Assembly: GCA_023374045.1 (NCBI GenBank)
Contig: CM041782.1
Coordinates: 253,231,810-253,295,809 of the forward strand
DNA length: 64,000 nucleotides
DNA from: Limonium bicolor
Taxonomy: Eukaryota; Streptophyta; Magnoliopsida; Caryophyllales; Plumbaginaceae
Reading direction: 5' to 3'
Made by a program: the position numbers and the translations under genes. Below the pieces are notes generated by a model. The model had not been told where the DNA came from. It did no database searches and worked only from the letters and a program-made list of their open reading frames with translations. Below are positions 1-11,996 of this stretch, one piece after another (the stretch's first letter is position 1; each line of letters begins with the position of its first letter).

Positions 1-112
1 AATACCTCGAACGTCCCATCAACTAAACAAAGCATCACACAAACATAAGTAATGACATAAACCGGAACGTTATGTCATGAAATCTGAAAACGTAAAAATA
101 CGGAGTATTACA
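1..112 (-). repeat. TK2 3' LTR, partial
   Basis: The segment repeats the end of the 18821-20800 LTR. In element orientation it begins TGTAATACTCCG directly after the polypurine tract. The rest lies before position 1. Confidence 0.93.
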
Positions 113-150
113 TCACTCCCCCCTTAAAAGGAATTTCGTCCTCGAAATTC
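113..150 (-). promoter_or_regulatory. TK2 polypurine tract with upstream stem-loop
   Basis: On the minus strand a perfect stem-loop (131-150; GAATTTC and GAAATTC arms around GAGGAC) is followed by a CTTTTAAGGGGGGAGTGA tract that ends at the LTR start. The tract primes plus-strand DNA synthesis. The role of the hairpin is not established here. Confidence 0.85.
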
Positions 151-158
151 AACATACC

Positions 159-1085
159 TCACTGCTCGAAAAGGGAAGGGAACTTAGCACGCAATTCCTC
201 CTCGAGTTCCCACGTCGCCTCACGCTCGGACTGATCAGACCACTGCACCTTAACCATAGGCAGTGTCTTGCTATGAAGCCGACGAACATCCCGTGCTAGA
301 ATACGAACCGGAACTGCCTCATAAGTGAAATCATCTCTGAGTCGAAGCTGACCATAGTCAATCACATGCGAAGGATCATGTAGATACTTCCTGAGCATCG
401 ACACATGGAACACGTCATGCACTCCTGCTAGAGCTGGTGGCAATGCCAATCTGTAAGCCACCGACCCAACCTTCCCAAGCACCTCAAAAGGCCCTACGAA
501 CCGAGGACTCAGCTTGCCTCGCTTCCCAAAACGAACTACAGCTCGAACTGGAGAGATCTTCAGATACATGTGGTCTCCCACCTGAAACTCAAGCGGACGG
601 CGTCTCTGATCTGCATAACACTTCTGCCGGCTCTGGGCAACCAACAAACGCTCCCTGATAGTCTTGACTTTGTCCACAGCTCCCTGCACCAACTCAGGAC
701 CTACTATCACCCTCTCTCGCAGGTCATCCCAACAAATAGGAGATCTACAGCGCCTACCATACAACGCCTCATACGGAGCCATCCCAATGCTCGATTGAAA
801 ACTATTATTGTAGGCGAACTCAATCAAGGTCACATGCTGATCCCAACTGCCCCCGAAGTCGAGCACACAAGCCCTCAACATGTCCTCCAAAATCTGATTC
901 GTCCTCTCGGTCTGCCCATCTGTCTGAGGATGATAAGCCGAACTGAAAGCCAAATTCGTCCCTAACGCCTTATGCAGGCTCCGCCAGAAGCGAGATACAA
1001 ATCTCGGATCTCTGTCCGAAACGATCGTCGCCGGCACACCGTGCAACCTCACAATGAAATCCATACCTACGCTCTCCCATTTCAC
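159..1085 (-). pseudogene. TK2 integrase C-terminal part plus chromodomain (broken)
   Basis: This is the 3' end of pol. It holds the integrase core residues around M-D-F, S-D-R-D and Q-T-E-R-T, the GPF/Y-type region, and a C-terminal chromodomain with V-K-V-Q-W and E-A-T-W-E-L-E motifs ending S-L-F-E-Q. Integrase inserts the cDNA; chromodomains in this family bind modified histones and guide insertion to heterochromatin. Two lesions are visible. First, the frame differs from the upstream pol frame by a lost base near 1085. Second, the first catalytic D (about 1063) is followed after only about 4 residues by the L-H-G-V-P block. In TK1 the same interval holds about 50 residues, so roughly 46 codons (about 138 bp) are deleted from the catalytic core. 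This integrase should be inactive. Confidence 0.9.
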
Positions 1086-1120
1086 TCAGGAACGGGAAGA
1101 GGCTGCAGAAGACCCGCAGG

Positions 1121-3059
1121 TCACTGATGCTCAGCCTTCACCTGCTGACAGGTTTGGCAACGAGCCACAAAATCAGAAATCTCCCTCTTCATATTCGCCC
1201 ACCAAAAGGATTCCCGGAGATCCCGGTACATCTTCACCCCTCCTGGGTGCACAGAATAAGGAGCTCCATGAGCCTCCTGCATAATCTCCCGCCTAAGGTC
1301 GCCTCCACTAGGCACACAAACTCTGCCCCTGAAGCGTAGACAGTCATCGCTGGACACAGAAAACTCTGACTCCTGCTCATCTGACAACTTCTCCCTGATC
1401 TTGCACAACTCAGCATCAGCCTTCTGACCCTCTCTGATCCGCTCAATCAAAGTAGACTGTACCTGAATCGAAGCAATCATCCCAGCACGGTCAGACCGAA
1501 CAACCCAAATGCCCATACGCTGAAGCTCAAAAGCAGACCTCTGAACTCGTGACAACGAACAAAAAAGACCAGGAGCACCCCTACGGCTCAAGGCATCCGC
1601 CACCACATTCGCTCTACCCGGATAGTAGAGGATCTCCAGGTCGTAGTCATGTAACAGCTCCAACCAGCGCCGCTGTCTCAAATTTAATTCCTTCTGCGTG
1701 AACAGATATTTGAGACTCTTGTGATCCGTGTAGACCTTACACGTCACCCCATACAAATAGTGCCGCCAGATCTTCAAGGCGAAGACCACAGCAGCTAGCT
1801 CCAAGTCATGGGTAGGATAATTCTTCTCATACGGCTTCAACTGTCGTGACCCATATGCTACCACCTTTCCCTGCTGCATCAGAACGCACCCTAGCCCTCT
1901 ATGGGAAGCGTCACAGAACACCTCAAAGCCCTCTGTCCCAGAAGGCAACGTCAAAATCGGGGCCGAAGTCAACCTCTTCTTCAACTCCTGGAAGCTCTCC
2001 TGGCACGCCTCACTCCAATCAAACTTGACATCCTTCCTAAGAAGACGAGTCAAGGGGGATACAATCTTAGAAAAGCCCTCCACGAACTTCCTATAATACC
2101 CAGCCAATCCCAGAAAACTGCGCACCTCAGACACACTAGTGGGCTTCGCCCACTCCATAACCGCCTTAATCTTCTCCGGGTCCACAGAAATACCATCCTT
2201 CGAAACCACGTGGCCAAGAAACACCACTCTATCCAACCAGAACTCACACTTCTTCAATTTAGCATACAACTCCTTCTCCTTCAACGTCTGTAGAACCATC
2301 CTCAGATGCTCCTCATGCTCCTCAGCACTCTTGGAGTACACCAAGATGTCGTCAATAAACACAACTACAAAAGAATCCAAGAAAGGTTTGAAGACTCTGT
2401 TCATCATATCCATGAAGAACGACGGGGCATTGGTCAAACTAAAAGGCATGACCAAGAACTCATAATGCCCATATCGGGTCCTAAATACAGACTTAGACAC
2501 ATCCTCGGCCTTAATCTTCAGCTGATGATATCCAGAACGCAAGTCGATCTTCGAGAAGACTGTCGCCCCTGCTAACTGGTCGAAGAGGTCATCAATGCGG
2601 GGAAGAGGATACCGATTCTTGATGGTAACCTTATTCAATTCCCTATAGTCAGTGCACAATCTGAAGGAGCCATCCTTCTTCTTCACAAACAACACAGGTG
2701 CTCCCCATGGAGACACACTAGGGCGAATGAAGCCCTTATCCAGAAGATCCTGCAGCTGCACCTTCAGCTCCTTAAGCTCTGCCGGACTCATGCGATAGGG
2801 AGCCTTAGAGATAGGCTGAGTCCCTGGCGCTAACTCAATAGAAAACTCCACCTCACGATCAGGTGGTAGTCCTGGCACATCGTCCTGGAACACCTCAGGA
2901 AACTCACACACAATGGGTATATCCTCCAACCGGGATCCCTCCTTAACCTCAGGTACAGAGCAGAGAAAACCCTGGCAGCCCTTCCTCAAGGAACGGACTG
3001 CCTGCATAGTAGACACCAACACAGGAGCACAAGGAATGGAGTTCCCCACAAAAAAAAAC
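1121..3059 (-). pseudogene. TK2 reverse transcriptase-RNase H-integrase zinc domain (broken)
   Basis: This is the middle of pol, reading right to left. Reverse transcriptase has D-Y-R-E-L-N-K and the active-site F-I-D-D. Its usual M-P-F-G-L motif reads M-P-F-S-L. RNase H has the F-C-D-A-S, D-L-E-L-A and T-D-H-K-S-L motifs. The integrase HHCC zinc domain ends C-Q-T-C-Q-Q. A TGA stop at 1121-1123 ends the frame where related proteins continue, and the next block (159-1085) is in another frame. At the right end the frame runs into the ATH1 target site. With ATH1 and one GGGCC removed it would be in phase with the gag-protease frame at 17260-18689, so the insertion split one long gag-pol frame. 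Confidence 0.92.
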
Positions 3060-3064
3060 GGGCC
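3060..3064. repeat. Target-site duplication GGGCC, left copy (ATH1)
   Basis: GGGCC directly precedes the ATH1 LTR start. The same five bases follow the right LTR at 17255-17259. Confidence 0.95.
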
Positions 3065-4834
3065 TGATAAGACAGGAATTTACCTATTTCTAAAGGGTCT
3101 TTTGATACCTAATATGTTACCATTAACTGCCAAATTCCTATCTTATGAGCAATTTTATGTTTTTGTTGCAATTGTCTTCTTTTATGGTTTTTGTGTGCTT
3201 TTTCAGGTTTTTATCTCAAAGGAAACACACTCCTATCACCGATGGAACACATGGCAAATCAAACAAGCTAAAACAGAATCAAGAAACTAATTCTCGACCT
3301 AAATACAAGACTGGTCCGGGACTTAATACACAACTTAAGTCCCGGACCACAATGAGGCTTCACTCTCGACTGGATTTCAAGTATGGTCCGGGACTTTGTA
3401 CAAAACTTAAGTCCCGGACCACACAGATTTGTAAGCCTCGACCTGTTTTGACACTATGGTCCGGGACTTGATACAAGACTTAAGTCCCGGACCAAGTGAC
3501 TGGAAGCGGATATCTGTAAGCTCGCGAAAGGAAGAAAAGAGAATAAAATTCTCTTTCGAACAGACCACCGCCCATGCACTAATCATCTTTCCATTATTCT
3601 TCCGCACTGTTATTTTGTCCCTTCCTGCTGCTTTCAATTATCCACAATCCCACTAAATCAAATTATTTCCCTAAATTCAGCTCATCACCCAAAAACACTC
3701 ACCTAACATACCCATCATTCCACTTACAAAACTCCAGCACCACTGTCCACCTTGCTGCTGCTACGTATTCCATGATGCAGTTCTATTAATAGAACTGAAT
3801 CTCATTCATTTTATACACAATCTGGCTGGAGAGTAATACTCCACACTCCCCAGTTCATCTCTCACGTTCCAGCCATCACCCTTTTCATCACACACCATAC
3901 ACATTCTGCAGAGAGCAAAAATACTTCAACTCCATTCACCATCCATTTTCACGTACCATTCATATCACCATTTTCCTTCAAGCAGCTGGGACTTCAACAA
4001 GTGAAGATTGAGTAGAGGGAACTGTTGGTTGTGCACAGAGACTCCATCAACGAACCTTAAAACAGAGTTTCTTCTTCTTTATTTTTAATGTTATTCACAT
4101 ATTGTTGTAGTAATTTCATTTCCATGGCTGAGTAGTTTCTATAAATTTCGGTTTACTATGTAATCCAAATTCTGAGGTTCCATTATCTTTGTGATTTACC
4201 ATTTAACAGATTAAAGTGTTGTCCCTTTATTATATAAATCTTGTGATTTGGCCAATTACTGGATTTTACCTGTTTATCTGCTTATAAGTGAGAACTGCGG
4301 TAGATAATAGACAACAGGAACAACACCGGTTAATTTAGAGATGGTAATTCCTCTAGGATATTAACTGATCATTAAACTGGATTATTCTTAAAGCTGTTAG
4401 CAATTAATAAATTTGTAACGAGAGTTAAAATTTATTAGCTGTTAATTAGATTCCACCGAGCGGGAGACCGAACGTGGAATAATTCTGTTCTAGGATTTTA
4501 ATCTAGATATCGGTAAACACACTGAGAAAGGAACCGAAGAAATTGGAGGATTAGTAAACCGGAATTTTCCTTTCCATTAATTCAAAAACATCATTGCTTT
4601 GCTCACCGTTGCTCTTGCATTTATTACCCTTGTTCTTATTTACAGTTTGCTTCAGTACTTAGTAATTCAAACAAACAAAACCCCCTGTTACTTGAGTTAT
4701 TTTACTTTGTTTTGATCTTAAATATTAATCAAACTAAAACGCTGCCTCCCCTGGATTCGATAACCTGGAGGGACACTTCTAGGAAAACTTGCTATAATCG
4801 ACCGGTATTCTTGCCGTTAGGTTTTTACCCAACA
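3065..4834 (+). repeat. ATH1 5' LTR (outer copy)
   Basis: This 1770-bp LTR is nearly identical to the 3' LTR at 15474-17254 and shares its exact 3' end (a shared run of more than 100 bp up to CCCAACA). Most differences are small indels. It is followed by AGTT and then by a partial second LTR copy rather than directly by the primer site. Confidence 0.92.
3313..3493. repeat. Array of three 36-bp palindromes in ATH1 LTR
   Basis: There are three units at 3313-3348, 3385-3420 and 3458-3493, with period 72-73 bp. The first has perfect 12-bp arms (GGTCCGGGACTT and AAGTCCCGGACC) and a 12-nt loop. The same array is at about 15722-15901 in the 3' LTR, where the second unit has lost two bases. Confidence 0.95.
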
Positions 4835-4838
4835 AGTT

Positions 4839-6169
4839 AAGAAAAGAGAATAAAATTCTCTTTCGAACAGACCACCGCCCATGCACTAATCATCCTTTCC
4901 AGTATTCTTCCGCACTGTTATTTTGTCCCTTCCTGCTGCTTTCAATTATCCACAATCCCACTAAATCAAATTATTTCCCTAAATTCAGCTCATCACCCAG
5001 AAAACACTCACCTAACATACCCATCATTCCACTTACAAAACTCCAGCACCACTGTCCACCTTGCTGCTGCTACGTATTCCATGATGCAGTTCTATTAATA
5101 GAACTGAATCTCATTCATTTTATACACAATCTGGCTGGAGAGTAATACTCCACACTCCATTTCCAGTTCATCTCTCACGTTCCAGCCATCACCCTTTTCA
5201 TCACACACCATACACATTCTGCAGAGAGCAAAAATACTTCAACTCCATTCACCATCCATTTTCACGTACCATTCGTATCACCATTTTCCTTCAAGCAGCT
5301 GGGACTTCAACAAGTGAAGATTGAGTAGAGGGAACTGTTGGTTGTGCACAGAGACTCCATCAACGAACCTTAAAACAGAGTTTCTTCTTCTTTATCTTCT
5401 TTAATGTTATTCACATATTGTTGTAGTAATTTCATTTCCATGGCTGAGTAGTTTCTATAAATTTCGGTTTACTATGTAATCCAAATTCTGAGGTTCCATT
5501 ATCTTTGTGATTTACCATTTTAACAGATTAAAGTGTTGTCCCTTATTTATTATTATAAATCTTGTGATTTGGCCAATTACTGGATTTTACCTGTTTATCT
5601 GCTTATAAGTGAGAACTGCGGTAGATAATAGACAACAGGAACAACACCGGTTAATTTAGAGATGGTAATTCCTCTAGGATATTAACTGATCATTAAACTG
5701 GATTATTCTTAAAGCTGTTAGCAATTAATAAATTTGTAACGAGAGTTAAAATTTATTAGCTGTTAATTAGATTCCACCGAGCGGGAGACCGAACGTGGAA
5801 TAATTCTGTTCTAGGATTTTAATCTAGATATCGGTAAACACACTGAGAAAGGAACCGAAGAAATTGGAGGATTAGTAAACCGGAATTTTCCTTTCCATTA
5901 ATTCAAAAACATCATTGTTTTGCTCACCGTTGCTCTTGCATTTATTACCCTTGTTCTTATTTACAGTTTGCTTCAGTACTTAGTAATTCAAACAAACAAA
6001 ACCCCCTGTTACTTGAGTTATTACTTATTTATTTTACTTTGTTTTGATCTTAATATTAATCAAACTAAAACGCTGCCTCCCCTGGATTCGATAACCTGGA
6101 GGACACTCTAGGAAAACTTGCTAATCGACGCGGTATTTTCTTGCCGTTGTTAGGTTTTTACAACCAACA
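4839..6169 (+). repeat. ATH1 duplicated LTR segment (lacks first 467 bp)
   Basis: This repeats 3532-4834 and ends CAACCAACA next to the primer-site spacer. The join after the outer LTR is AACA-AGTT-AAGAAAAGAG, so the duplication starts just inside the internal region and jumps back into the LTR. Its 3' end differs from both outer LTR ends by several small insertions. It lacks the palindrome array. A small ORF inside (5920-6111) is LTR sequence, not a gene. Confidence 0.92.
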
Positions 6170-6176
6170 AGTTTAA

Positions 6177-6194
6177 TGGCGCCGTTGCCGGGGA
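6177..6194 (+). other. ATH1 primer-binding site, tRNA-Asp
   Basis: TGGCGCCGTTGCCGGGGA is complementary to the 3' end of plant tRNA-Asp. It lies 7 nt after the LTR end, and tRNA-Asp is the usual Athila primer. Confidence 0.93.
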
Positions 6195-6415
6195 GGCACG
6201 GTTGCTTAGTTTGATTTTTATTTTAATTTTTATCTTATTTAATTTTATTTTCCTTTTTATTTTATTTCATTTTATTTATTTTGTTCCTTTAGAAACTACA
6301 TACATTACTATCAGTTATCTGATCTTGTTTATTGGTCAAAAACTCTTCTGTAGGAGACCCTGAATTCAAATCGAGCCAGAGATAGAAAGAGTAACAAGAA
6401 GGATTCAGAAAGGTT

Positions 6416-8160
6416 GTGCTGGATCCTCCAATTGAGCAGGAGGTGTGTCCTAAAAGATTCACACCAACAGAAGGAATTGTTGAAGAAGAAATTCTAAACA
6501 ACCCCTCAGGAACCAATATGGAGAATCCAGAGAGGCACATGAGGGATTACACCCGCCCAAGCGTTGAAGGGCTTACCTCACCAATAGTAATTCCTGCGTT
6601 ACCAGCAGGAGTGCAGTGGCAGTTCAAAACGCACTATGTTACTATGGTCATGAATGCACCTCAATTCAGCGGAACAATCACTGAAGATCCCAATGTCCAT
6701 CTCACCACTTTCCTGAGGTTGGTAGGAGCTTGTTCTACATCAGCTTCACAAGAGGTTGCTAGATTGACTCTCTTCCCATTCTCCCTGAGGGACAGAGCTG
6801 CAGAATGGCTAAACTCATTGACACCAAACAGTATTACTACCTGGACGGAGTTAGCAAATGCATTCTTGGCAAAATATTTCCCTCCTTCTCGGATGCTGAT
6901 GATGAGAGGAGAGATTACCAACTTTAAGCGTTCACAGGAGAGACATTATCGAGGCATGGGAGCGTTTCAAAGGGATTGTGCGCAGAGTACCACACCATGG
7001 CTTGGGAGAGGAGGTAATTTTACAGTCCTTTTATAAAGATTTGGATCATTCAAGTCGTTTGTTGGTAGACACTTGTGCAGGAGGAAGCCTCATGGAGCTA
7101 CCAATAGCTAGAATCAAGGAACTATTGGATACCATCAATGCATCCAATCAGTGGGGAGGTGCGAGAACAGGAGAAGCTGCACCGAAGAAAACCGCTGGAG
7201 TCTATGAAGTAGATTCAAATACCTTTCTAGCTGCCAAGATGGAAGCAATGTCAAAGCAGTTCGAGAAGATGTGTGCTATGATGAAACCTCAGTCAAGCGC
7301 CGCTGTTGTGACCGATTCCTTCCCACAGTGTGAGTATTGTGGTAGAAGCTCCAACATGTGCCAGTGTACTTCTCAGCAAAACGAAGAGGTAAATTATCTG
7401 GGAAACAGGCAAGGGACCTTCTACAACAACCAAAACAATCAAGGATATCAGCAACAGAATCGTTACCAAGCTGGCGGAAACAGCAATTACAATCAGAGAC
7501 CTCAGCAGCAATATAATTCCTCTTATCAGAAGCAGCCACTGCAGAATCAGCAAGTGCAGAATACAGGTGCTGGTGCATCCTCTAGTATGGATGAAGTTCT
7601 GGCCAGAATGAATGATTTCATCACTGTCAATACCAAGAAATTTAATGAGCTAGAAGCTTTCAATCAGGAGCAGAGGACCTTCAACAATGATCAAAGGACA
7701 TTCAATAGGAACATCGAAACTCAAATATCTCAGATATCACAGCAGTTAGCTCAGCGCCCCTTGGGTTCTTTACCCAGTCAATCAGAACAGAACCCGAGAG
7801 AGCACGCCAAGGCCATCACATTGAGAAGTGGTACACAGCTTGAGCCGGTGATTCCTGAAATTGAAGCTCCTCTTCCTAATGTTAAGCAAAATGAAGAAAC
7901 CACACCGAAGAGCTCTCAGGAGGAACCGGTTGAAAATGAGGTGGCTATTAGTAAGACTTCTAAGACTTCCACACCTCCACGCCGCACAGTTGATTTAGCA
8001 TCAGTGCCCTTTCCAAACCGGTTGAAAAAGAGAGACCTGGATGAGCAGTTTGGTAAGTTCTTAAGTATCTTTAAGAAACTAACCATTAACATTCCCTTTT
8101 CTGATGCATTAAAACAGATGCCGATATATGCGAAGTTCATGAAGGACATCCTGTCCAATA
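6416..8160 (+). pseudogene. ATH1 gag (one frameshift)
   Basis: This is the structural capsid/nucleocapsid protein that packages element RNA in the cytoplasm. The first in-frame ATG is at 6518 (M-E-N-P-E-R). The typical plant gag core follows, with R-D-R-A-A-E-W-L and F-L-A-K-Y-F-P-P. One extra base near 6950 shifts the frame, so the rest continues in the frame open at 6978-9686. Further on are C-E-Y-C-G and C-Q-C-like cysteines near 7330-7370 and a Q/N-rich stretch (7400-7560) of uncertain role. The exact gag-protease border is not marked in the sequence. Confidence 0.88.
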
Positions 8161-9686
8161 GACGGTCCTTAGTGGAGAAAGATACTGTGCAGCTTACCGA
8201 GAACGTTTCAGCCGTCCTTTCACAGAAGCTTCCACCTAAGCTTGATGATCCAGGTACCCCGGTCATACCTTGCGCGATAGGTAATGTGCAATGTGGTAAG
8301 GGTTTATGTGACTTAGGTGCAAGTATCAACTTAATGCCCTATTCAATATATTTGAAGCTTGGTCTAGGAGAATGTGAACCTACCCGAATTACTCTGCAAT
8401 TAGCCGATAGGTCAATCATCCTACCTAAAGGGGTGGTAAGGGATTTAATTGTTTCGGTTGGTACTTTTGCTTTCCCTGCTGATTTTGTTATCTTAGACAT
8501 GGAGGAAGACAAGGTGGTACCGCTCATCTTAGGTCGACCATTCATGCGTACAGCAAGGACCCTCATTGATGTTGAAGGAGGGAAGATTATACTTCGGCTA
8601 CATGATGAGCAGCTTGTGTTTGATATGACCAAAGCTACTACCCACCCTTCTGATGTTCATGCTTGTTTTAGTTTAGATTGTATTGATACCTTGATGCAGG
8701 ACTATTCTTACAGCCCCACAGAGCTGGATGCATTGGAGAAGTGCTTGGTAGAATCCATAGAAACAGTTCATGATGATTCTGAAGTCTCTGCTGCAGCATT
8801 TCAGCTTGCTGCTGGCAGGCCATATAGGAAGAATTACAAAATCGAAGAAGAACCGCTAGACCGAATTCCAAAGACACTAGCTCCTTCTGTGGATTCACCA
8901 CCTTCTCTTGAACTTAACCCTCTTCCTAGTCACCTTAAATATGCTTTCTTAGTTCCTCCATCTGATTTGCCTGTCATTATCTCTAACAGTTTAACCAATG
9001 AACAGGAGGAAGCCTTGTTGCAGGTTTTGAAGAAGAACAAAGAGGCATTAGGGTGGTCATTGCTGATCAAAGGCATTGCCCCTACATTCTGCACTCACCG
9101 CATTTACCTTGAGGAGAATGACAAACCAGCAAGACAACCTCAACGAAGACTGAACCCGCACATGAAAGAGGTGGTTAAAAAGGAAGTCATCAAGCTCTTG
9201 GATGCAGGTATCATTTACCCTATTTCTGACAGCGAATGGGTAAGTCCTACACAGGTCGTACCTAAGAAAGGAGGTTTAACTGTGGTACCTAATGATAAAG
9301 GTGAATTAATTCCTCAGCGTACTATTACCGGGCATAGAGTTTGCATTGATTATAGGAAATTAAATGCCGCCACTAGGAAAGACCATTTCCCCCTTCCTTT
9401 CATTGATCAGATGTTGGAGAGGCTTGCGGGACAAGACTTTTACTGTTTCTTAGATGGTTACTCCGGTTACTTTCAAATTCCAATTGCTAAGGAAGACCAA
9501 GAGAAAACTACTTTTACATGTCCATATGGTACTTATGCTTATCGACGCATGCCCTTTGGTTTGTGTAATGCACCAGCTACATTTCAAAGATGCATGACTG
9601 CTATCTTTGCTGATTTTATTGAAAAATGCATCGAAATCTTTATGGATGATTTTTCTGTCTTTGGACCTACTTTGATTCATGCTTGA
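8161..9686 (+). pseudogene. ATH1 protease and reverse transcriptase (truncated by frameshift)
   Basis: The frame is continuous with gag. The aspartic protease active site reads C-D-L-G-A-S (about 8307-8324). Reverse transcriptase follows with D-Y-R-K-L-N, F-L-D-G-Y-S-G-Y, R-M-P-F-G-L-C-N-A-P and the catalytic F-M-D-D-F-S (about 9639-9656). The protein would cleave the polyprotein and copy RNA to DNA. The frame hits a stop at 9684-9686, soon after the active site; the RT thumb continues in another frame. The palm motifs look intact. Confidence 0.92.
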
Positions 9687-10788
9687 GAGACTTGGATTTA
9701 ATCTTAGCAGGTGCAAGGAGACTAACTTGGTGCTCAATTGGGAGAAGTGCCACTTTATGGTGCAGGAAGGCATCGTGCTCGGACATAAGATTTCTAAGAA
9801 AGGGATCGAAGTAGACAAATCAAAGATTGAGGTAATAGACAGCTGCCACCACCATCGTCGGTAAAGATGTCCGAAGTTTTCTCGGTCATGCAGGTTTTTA
9901 TAGGCGTTTTGTTAAGGATTTCTCCAAGATCTCTAAGCCTCTTTGTGATCTATTAATTAAAGATGCAAAATTTGAATTACGAAAGAGTGCTTAGATGCCT
10001 TTAATTTGCTCAAGGCTAATTTGGTTTCTGCACCTATTATTGTTGCTCCTGATTGGTCATTACCTTTTGAGATAATGTGTGATGCCAGCGATTACGCATT
10101 AGGAGCAGCTTTGGGGCAGAGGCATGACAAGGTATTGAGGATAGTCTACTATGCTAGTAAGACTATGAATGAGGCACAAAAGAACTACACAACAACGGAG
10201 AAGGAGCTGCTGGCAATTGTCTTTGCATGCGACAAGTTTCGACCATACATTATTGGCAGCAAAGTCATTGTGCACACCGACCATTCCGCTCTCAGGTATC
10301 TCTTTGGAAAAGTTGATGCTAAACCTCGTTTAATCAGATGGATTTTACTTTTGCAGGAGTTTGACATTGAAATTAGGGACAAACCTGGAGCACAGAATGG
10401 AGTGGCAGATCACTTATCCCGTATGGAAATTCCAGATGATGGCAAACCGATTAACGAGTATTTTCCTGATGAGTTTGTCTACTCGATCAGTTGTCCCACG
10501 GACCCTTGGTATGCCGATATTGCAAACTACCTAGCCAAGGGCATTATTCCTCCAGAATTGTCATATCAGCAGAAGAAGAAGTTCTTCTCCACAGTGAAGC
10601 ATTACCTTTGGGACGATCCTTTTCTCTTCAAGGTTTGCGCGGACGGGATGATTCGTAGATGTGTTCCGGGTGCTGAAACAAGAGACATCCTTATCCATTG
10701 TCACGCAAGAGAAGTAGGAGGACACTTCGGGCCCGCCAAGCAGCAGCTAAGTATTGGAGGCAGGTTTCTTTTGGAAGACACTACATAA
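9679..10788 (+). pseudogene. ATH1 RT thumb, connection and RNase H (frameshifted pieces)
   Basis: One piece (9679-9864) carries N-W-E-K-C-H-F and L-G-H-K-I-S. A second short piece around 9860-9990 in another frame carries R-S-F-L-G-H-A-G-F. The piece open at 10006-10788 is RNase H with M-C-D-A-S-D-Y, T-T-E-K-E-L-L and H-T-D-H-S-A-L, which removes the RNA template. It runs into the start of the integrase zinc domain. At least three frame changes separate the pieces. Confidence 0.9.
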
Positions 10789-11773
10789 AGACTGTCATGC
10801 ATTTGTATCCACATGTGATAGCTGTCAGCGCCAAGGTAACCTTTCACGAAGGCTTGAGATGCCCTTGAATTACATCTTGGAAGTGGAACCATTTGATTTA
10901 TGGGGGATTGACTTCATGGGGCCATTTCCTTCTTCACATTCCAACCTCTATATTTTGGTGGCTGTCGATTACGTGACTAAATGGGCTGAAGCAGTGGCTG
11001 CACCTACTAATGATGCAAAGGTTGTGCTGAAATTTTGAAGAAAAACATTTTCACTAGGTTTGGTGTACCACGAGCAATCATAAGTGATGGAGGATCCCAC
11101 TTTTGTAACAAGCAGTTTGAAGCCTTGTTGCAAAAGTATGGAGTAAGACACAAGGTATCCCTACCTTATCATCCACAGACCAATGGGCAAGCTGAGGTAA
11201 CTAACACTTCGGATCTCACTTTTGTAACAGGATTGGTCTATGAAATTAGATGACGCCTTGTGGGCTTATCGGACAGCCTATAAGACACCCTTGGGAATGT
11301 CTCCTTACAAATTGGTTTTTGGGAAGGCGTGTCATCTTCCGGTAGAACTGGAACATAAATCATTTTGGGCACTTAAAGTTCTAAATTGTGATCTGCAGAA
11401 GGCCGGTGAGGAAAGGAAACTACAGTTGTGTGAACTAGACGAATTCCGAGAAGAGGCCTATGAAAATGCCAAGATCTACAAGGAACGGACTAAGAGATGG
11501 CATGATAAATTGCTTGTGAAACGAGAGTTTCGAATTGGTGACCAAGTGCTAATGTTCAATTCACGACTGAAATTATTTCCGGGAAAACTGAAATCTCGCT
11601 GGTCCGGTCCATTCACAGTTACCGATGTTTCCCCTTATGGAGTCATTGGTTTAGTCAACGAGAAAGGAGAAGCATTCAAAGTTAACGGATCACAGTTGAA
11701 ATTATACCAAGGGAGCAATGTTGCTATGGCTCATTCAACACTTTTGCTCCGGGACCCTAATTCTTCAAACTGA
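10754..11773 (+). pseudogene. ATH1 integrase (frameshifted, with a replaced segment)
   Basis: The zinc domain cysteines C-D-S-C-Q-R are near 10817. The core shows G-I-D-F-M-G-P-F, then S-D-G-G-S-H-F in a shifted frame (11035-11253), and E in N-G-Q-A-E exactly 35 residues later, the D,D(35)E pattern. After Q-A-E-V-T-N the expected sequence is missing and a 19-nt copy of nearby DNA is present (11211-11229). The frame from 11240 ([10 protein letters not shown]) continues the C-terminal domain to the stop at 11771-11773. The protein inserts cDNA in the nucleus; this copy should be inactive. Confidence 0.9.
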
Positions 11774-11996
11774 TGCACCAAGGTCTAGCCAAAGACCGAA
11801 AAGACGGGCAGCTCATTGGGAGGCAACCCAATCTCTTTTCTTCTATCCTCTTATTTTCATTTTAATTCATGTTTTTACATGTGCTAATCCCTTTGTTAGT
11901 TGTTTTCCTTTAGTTGTTTGTTGTCACAGTGTAGGAGGGATGAAGGAGGAGAAACAGAGCACACTGAGGCACTTCTTCGGTTGAAATAAACAGAGT
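11774..11996 (+). other. ATH1 post-pol non-coding block, shared with ATH2
   Basis: No gene is seen. Positions 11783-11830 (GTCTAGCCAAAGAC, ACGGGCAGCT, GGGAGGCAACCCA) are matched on the minus strand at 62162-62212 in ATH2. This shows the two Athila elements share 3' sequence. Confidence 0.8.

Noticed and set aside
5920..6111. Hydrophobic 63-codon ORF as a membrane peptide
   Set aside because: It lies within the ATH1 LTR; the near-identical copies at about 4610 and 17030 break it with indels.
3065..6169. Two separate Athila insertions side by side
   Set aside because: There is no second target duplication and the second LTR lacks its 5' end, so a tandem duplication explains it better.
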